Shown here: positions 61,888-64,000 of the stretch, piece by piece | How positions within the stretch are numbered: the stretch's first letter is position 1 | Layout of the letters: each line of letters starts with the position of its first letter | Assembly (NCBI RefSeq): GCF_002252475.1 | Contig: NZ_NNRK01000034.1 | Coordinates: 434,001 to 498,000 of the forward strand | Direction: 5' to 3' | DNA: 64,000 nt | Source: Brucella rhizosphaerae | Lineage (GTDB): Bacteria; Pseudomonadota; Alphaproteobacteria; Rhizobiales; Rhizobiaceae | Program-made: the position numbers and the translations under genes | The notes under the pieces: model-generated | What the model saw: the letters and a program-made list of their open reading frames with translations, nothing else | What the model was told of the DNA's origin: nothing | Database searches by the model: none

Positions 61888-62013
61888 GGCCAGATTTTGC
61901 GCCTGACCGGTGCGCGAAACAACAGCAAAATGGCAGCAGGCGCGGTGATATGAAAGCGCAATCGCGGCAAAAATGGCAAGAAAGTGGCCGAAGTAGGATT
62001 TTTCAATTTACGG

Positions 62014-62029
62014 TTAACGGCTGGTTAAC
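62014..62029. promoter_or_regulatory. Full CtrA binding site upstream of the L,D-transpeptidase gene
   Basis: ttaa (62014-62017), seven bases, then ttaac (62025-62029): an exact match to the CtrA consensus TTAA-N7-TTAAC. It lies 75 bases before the start codon of the L,D-transpeptidase, a position suited to activation or repression. CtrA is the cell-cycle master regulator of this class. Confidence 0.7.
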
Positions 62030-62103
62030 AATACTACCGCATGTTTTCACATGAATGGGCGATTCGCTCCTGTTGACGGTATGAATCAATTGAGGGGAAA
62101 TTC

Positions 62104-62724
62104 ATGAAATCTCGCGTCTTGCAGCTGAGCGCAGCTCTTCTTCTTGGTGGTGTACTTGCTGGTTGCTCCACGGTTGGTGGCACCTTTTACACCGCGTCTT
62201 ATTCTGCGGTCAGCGACGCTGGTTACACGATCCCGGCAATTCCCAATGAAAAGATTCCGCAGCAATATCGCCGACAGATCGTGAAATATCAGACCGACGA
62301 AGCGCCGGGCACCATCATTGTTGAGACGCGCGAGAAGTTTCTCTATTACGTCATGCCGGACGGCAAGGCGATGCGCTATGGCATCGGCGTGGGCCGTGAG
62401 GGTTTTGGCTGGTCAGGAACAGCACGCGTCGCCATGAAGCGCGAATGGCCAACATGGACGCCACCGGCTCCTATGATCAAGCGCCAGCCGGAACTGGCAA
62501 AATATCGCAATGGCATGGGTCCAGGCCTGAAAAACCCGCTCGGAGCGCGCGCTCTCTATCTCTATAACAAGGGCGGAGACACAGGTTATCGCATCCACGG
62601 CACGCCGGAATGGTGGTCGATTGGTAAAGCCATGTCGTCAGGCTGTGTGCGCATGATGAACCAGGATATCATCGATCTCCATGAACGCGCAGGGCAAGGT
62701 TCCAAGGTTATCGTGAGGCAGTAA
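62104..62724 (+). CDS. L,D-transpeptidase (YkuD), lipoprotein
   Basis: 206 residues. The N-terminus is a lipoprotein signal with the lipobox VLAGC (C21). The catalytic domain has TIIVETREKFLYYVM, GIGVGREGFGWSGTARV and the active site IHGTPEWWSIGKAMSSGCVRM (H165, S179, C181). Such enzymes make 3-3 cross-links in peptidoglycan or attach proteins to it; in this group they link outer-membrane barrels to the wall. A ggggaa sequence precedes the ATG. A full CtrA box lies 75 bases upstream. It is monocistronic. Confidence 0.95.
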   Translation: MKSRVLQLSAALLLGGVLAGCSTVGGTFYTASYSAVSDAGYTIPAIPNEKIPQQYRRQIVKYQTDEAPGTIIVETREKFLYYVMPDGKAMRYGIGVGREGFGWSGTARVAMKREWPTWTPPAPMIKRQPELAKYRNGMGPGLKNPLGARALYLYNKGGDTGYRIHGTPEWWSIGKAMSSGCVRMMNQDIIDLHERAGQGSKVIVRQ

Positions 62725-62740
62725 ACCTTACACCAAAATC

Positions 62741-62770
62741 AAAAAGGCCGCTGAGAAGCGGCCTTTTTTC
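62741..62770. terminator. Bidirectional terminator L,D-transpeptidase / NifU-like gene
   Basis: Perfect 12-bp arms (62741-62752 with 62757-62768), gaga loop, and T-runs on both strands. Confidence 0.93.
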
Positions 62771-62796
62771 TGGAAATGCGTACAAACAAATAGCTG

Positions 62797-62836
62797 GAGC
62801 GGTTACACCGATTCAATCTTAACTGGAACCGCTCTC
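62797..62836. repeat. Short palindromic repeat
   Basis: Arms gagcggtt (62797-62804) and aaccgctc (62829-62836) enclose acaccgattcaatctt. It is close to the agagcggtt elements at 59144 and 51927 and lies below the NifU-like gene. Confidence 0.6.
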
Positions 62837-62846
62837 AGAGTGGCTA

Positions 62847-63419
62847 TCAGATCTGTTCGACCTGCTGCACTTCCGGCACAAAGTGACGCAGAAGATTCTG
62901 GATGCCATGCTTGAGTGTCGCCGTCGATGACGGGCAGCCAGAGCAGGCGCCCTTCATGTGCAGGAACACTGTGCCATTCTCAAAGCCTCGGAATGTGATG
63001 TCGCCGCCGTCCTGTGCAACAGCTGGACGCACGCGGGTTTCGATCAATTCCTTAATGGTTTCGACGATTTCGGTATCGGCTTCATCGAAGAATTCTTCAT
63101 CTTCATGAGCAGCGGCTGCATCCGCATTGGCATTACCAGCCATTGCGGGCAGGCCCGACATGAAATGTTCCATGATCGTGCCAAGGATGGCAGGCTTCAG
63201 ATGCTGCCATTCGCCGTCTTCTTTGGTGACTGTGATGAAATCATAGCCAAAGAAAACACCGGTTACGCCGGGTACCGCAAAAAGCTTTGCTGCGAGCTGC
63301 GAGGTGTTGCCTGCGCTTGACGCATCACGGAAATCTGCTGTTCCCTCAGGCATGACAACCTTGCCTGGCAGAAACTTCAGGGTCGCCGGGTTTGGCGTCG
63401 TTTCAGTCTGGATGAACAT
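62847..63419 (-). CDS. NifU-like Fe-S scaffold/carrier protein (Nfu family)
   Basis: 190 residues. The N-terminal Nfu_N domain is MFIQTETTPNPATLKFLPG and the C-terminal NifU domain carries the cluster-binding CSGC (C159 and C162) in HMKGACSGCPSSTATLKHGIQN. A Glu/Asp-rich linker joins them. It delivers [4Fe-4S] clusters to target proteins; AcnA and IlvD in this window are plausible clients by class only. Its start is the ATG at 63419. Confidence 0.94.
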   Translation of the reverse strand: MFIQTETTPNPATLKFLPGKVVMPEGTADFRDASSAGNTSQLAAKLFAVPGVTGVFFGYDFITVTKEDGEWQHLKPAILGTIMEHFMSGLPAMAGNANADAAAAHEDEEFFDEADTEIVETIKELIETRVRPAVAQDGGDITFRGFENGTVFLHMKGACSGCPSSTATLKHGIQNLLRHFVPEVQQVEQI

Positions 63420-63527
63420 GCCCGTTCTCCGCTTTCAACTCTGGATGGGTTCTAGTAAGCGCCAATGAGCGAGGAAGCAAGGCTTGCTTCGGTCAGCTGC
63501 ATATCTGTTACGATCAATATAGGGTGA

Positions 63528-64000
63528 TTATGTCACCGCATCAATGTCATCATTGGAAAGTCCTGCGGGGACCACGGTAACGGGGATCTGAAACAGTGCT
63601 CGTCCTGCAAGCGACTGGACCAGAGGGCCGGGACCTTCCTTGCCAGAACCAGCCGCCAGAACCAGAATGGCTATGTCCTGATCTTCTTCAATCAGGCTTG
63701 GCAACTGATCATTGGTGTTGCCTTCGCGGATGATCAGTTCCGGCTCGATACCCTGTTCTTCGCGCACAGTGGCAGCGAATTTTTCCAGCGTTGAACGTGC
63801 ACGTTCTTCTGCTTCCTGCCGCATGATTTCGCCAACGCCCAGGATTTGCTGGAAATCCGAATTGTCGATGACAAACAGCATGACAAGCGCGCCGCTTGTA
63901 TTCTTGGCACGGCGCGCGGCATAGGCGACAGCACGCTCGCATTCGGGCGTGTCATCAATAACAGCAAGAAACTTGCGTCGGTGGCCGGCTTCCCGGCTAA
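63528..64000 (-). CDS. Universal stress protein, UspA family (5' end outside window)
   Basis: The frame runs off the right edge; about 157 codons are visible. The N-terminal strand RRKFLAVIDDTPECERAVAYAARRA is the UspA start and AILVLAAGSGKEGPGPLVQSLAGRALFQIPVTVVP is the C-terminal core. The glycine-rich nucleotide loop (GSGKEGPG) is slightly unusual compared with the common G-x2-G-x9-G-S/T pattern. The in-frame ATG at 63881 is internal, not the start. The role is presumably stress survival; details unknown. Confidence 0.88.
   Translation of the reverse strand, partial: SREAGHRRKFLAVIDDTPECERAVAYAARRAKNTSGALVMLFVIDNSDFQQILGVGEIMRQEAEERARSTLEKFAATVREEQGIEPELIIREGNTNDQLPSLIEEDQDIAILVLAAGSGKEGPGPLVQSLAGRALFQIPVTVVPAGLSNDDIDAVT

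Overview
The window looks like chromosomal DNA of an alphaproteobacterium in the Brucella/Ochrobactrum group (Rhizobiales). This rests on a cyclic beta-1,2-glucan synthase of 2867 residues (the size I recall for Brucella Cgs), an Omp25/Omp31-type outer membrane protein, a RegB/RegA (PrrB/PrrA) redox pair, short rhizobial-type intergenic palindromes, and a gene order that resembles Brucella chromosome I from memory. No insertion sequence, prophage, CRISPR array, toxin-antitoxin pair, rRNA or tRNA was recognised. It reads as core genome, not an accessory island.

Layout. 1-4.3 kb: tail of an FtsX-type permease, a Bax-inhibitor-1 gene behind a ybhL RNA leader, a GNAT enzyme, DUF2794, DUF1223 and a small unknown gene. 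4.3-12.4 kb: acnA facing away from the cytochrome c maturation operon ccmABCDG, which converges on ilvD. 12.7-16.5 kb: a J-domain-like protein coupled to a single-domain response regulator, an orphan RAM-domain protein, a membrane diguanylate cyclase, DUF930 and a MliC-like protein. 16.9-20.9 kb: a complete sulfate ABC importer (sbp-cysT-cysW-cysA). 21.4-31.4 kb: cgs and pncB. 31.5-35.2 kb: a PhzF protein, a methyltransferase, a sugar kinase and an SDR enzyme. 35.3-42.7 kb: a class A PBP, an Omp25-family protein, an acyltransferase, a short RNase D, an M20 dipeptidase and a cupin, with a candidate structured RNA near 42.0-42.2 kb. 42.7-50.3 kb: polA, a DEAD-box helicase and gyrB. 50.5-58.5 kb: a cytochrome P450 and a formaldehyde-detoxification operon (frmR-adhC-GNAT-DUF1345-fghA) with a visible FrmR-type operator, then a GNAT enzyme and hrpB. 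58.5-64 kb: a DUF120-like small protein, prrB, prrA, mmcB, an L,D-transpeptidase behind a full CtrA box, a NifU-like protein and a partial universal stress protein.

Several genes form pathways: the heme/thioredoxin arm of cytochrome c assembly, sulfate uptake, glutathione-dependent formaldehyde oxidation, and redox sensing by PrrBA. Cgs, PBP, OMP, MliC and the L,D-transpeptidase all serve the envelope.

No wholly new multi-gene system was seen. The parts most worth a second look are the RNA and regulatory signals (ybhL leader, the multi-stem RNA at 42 kb, the nested hairpin at 13.75 kb, the CtrA and FrmR sites), the DUF120-like protein at 58.5 kb, and the dispersed palindromic repeats, some of which run into gene ends or starts. 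All assignments come from reading the sequence; no database search was run.
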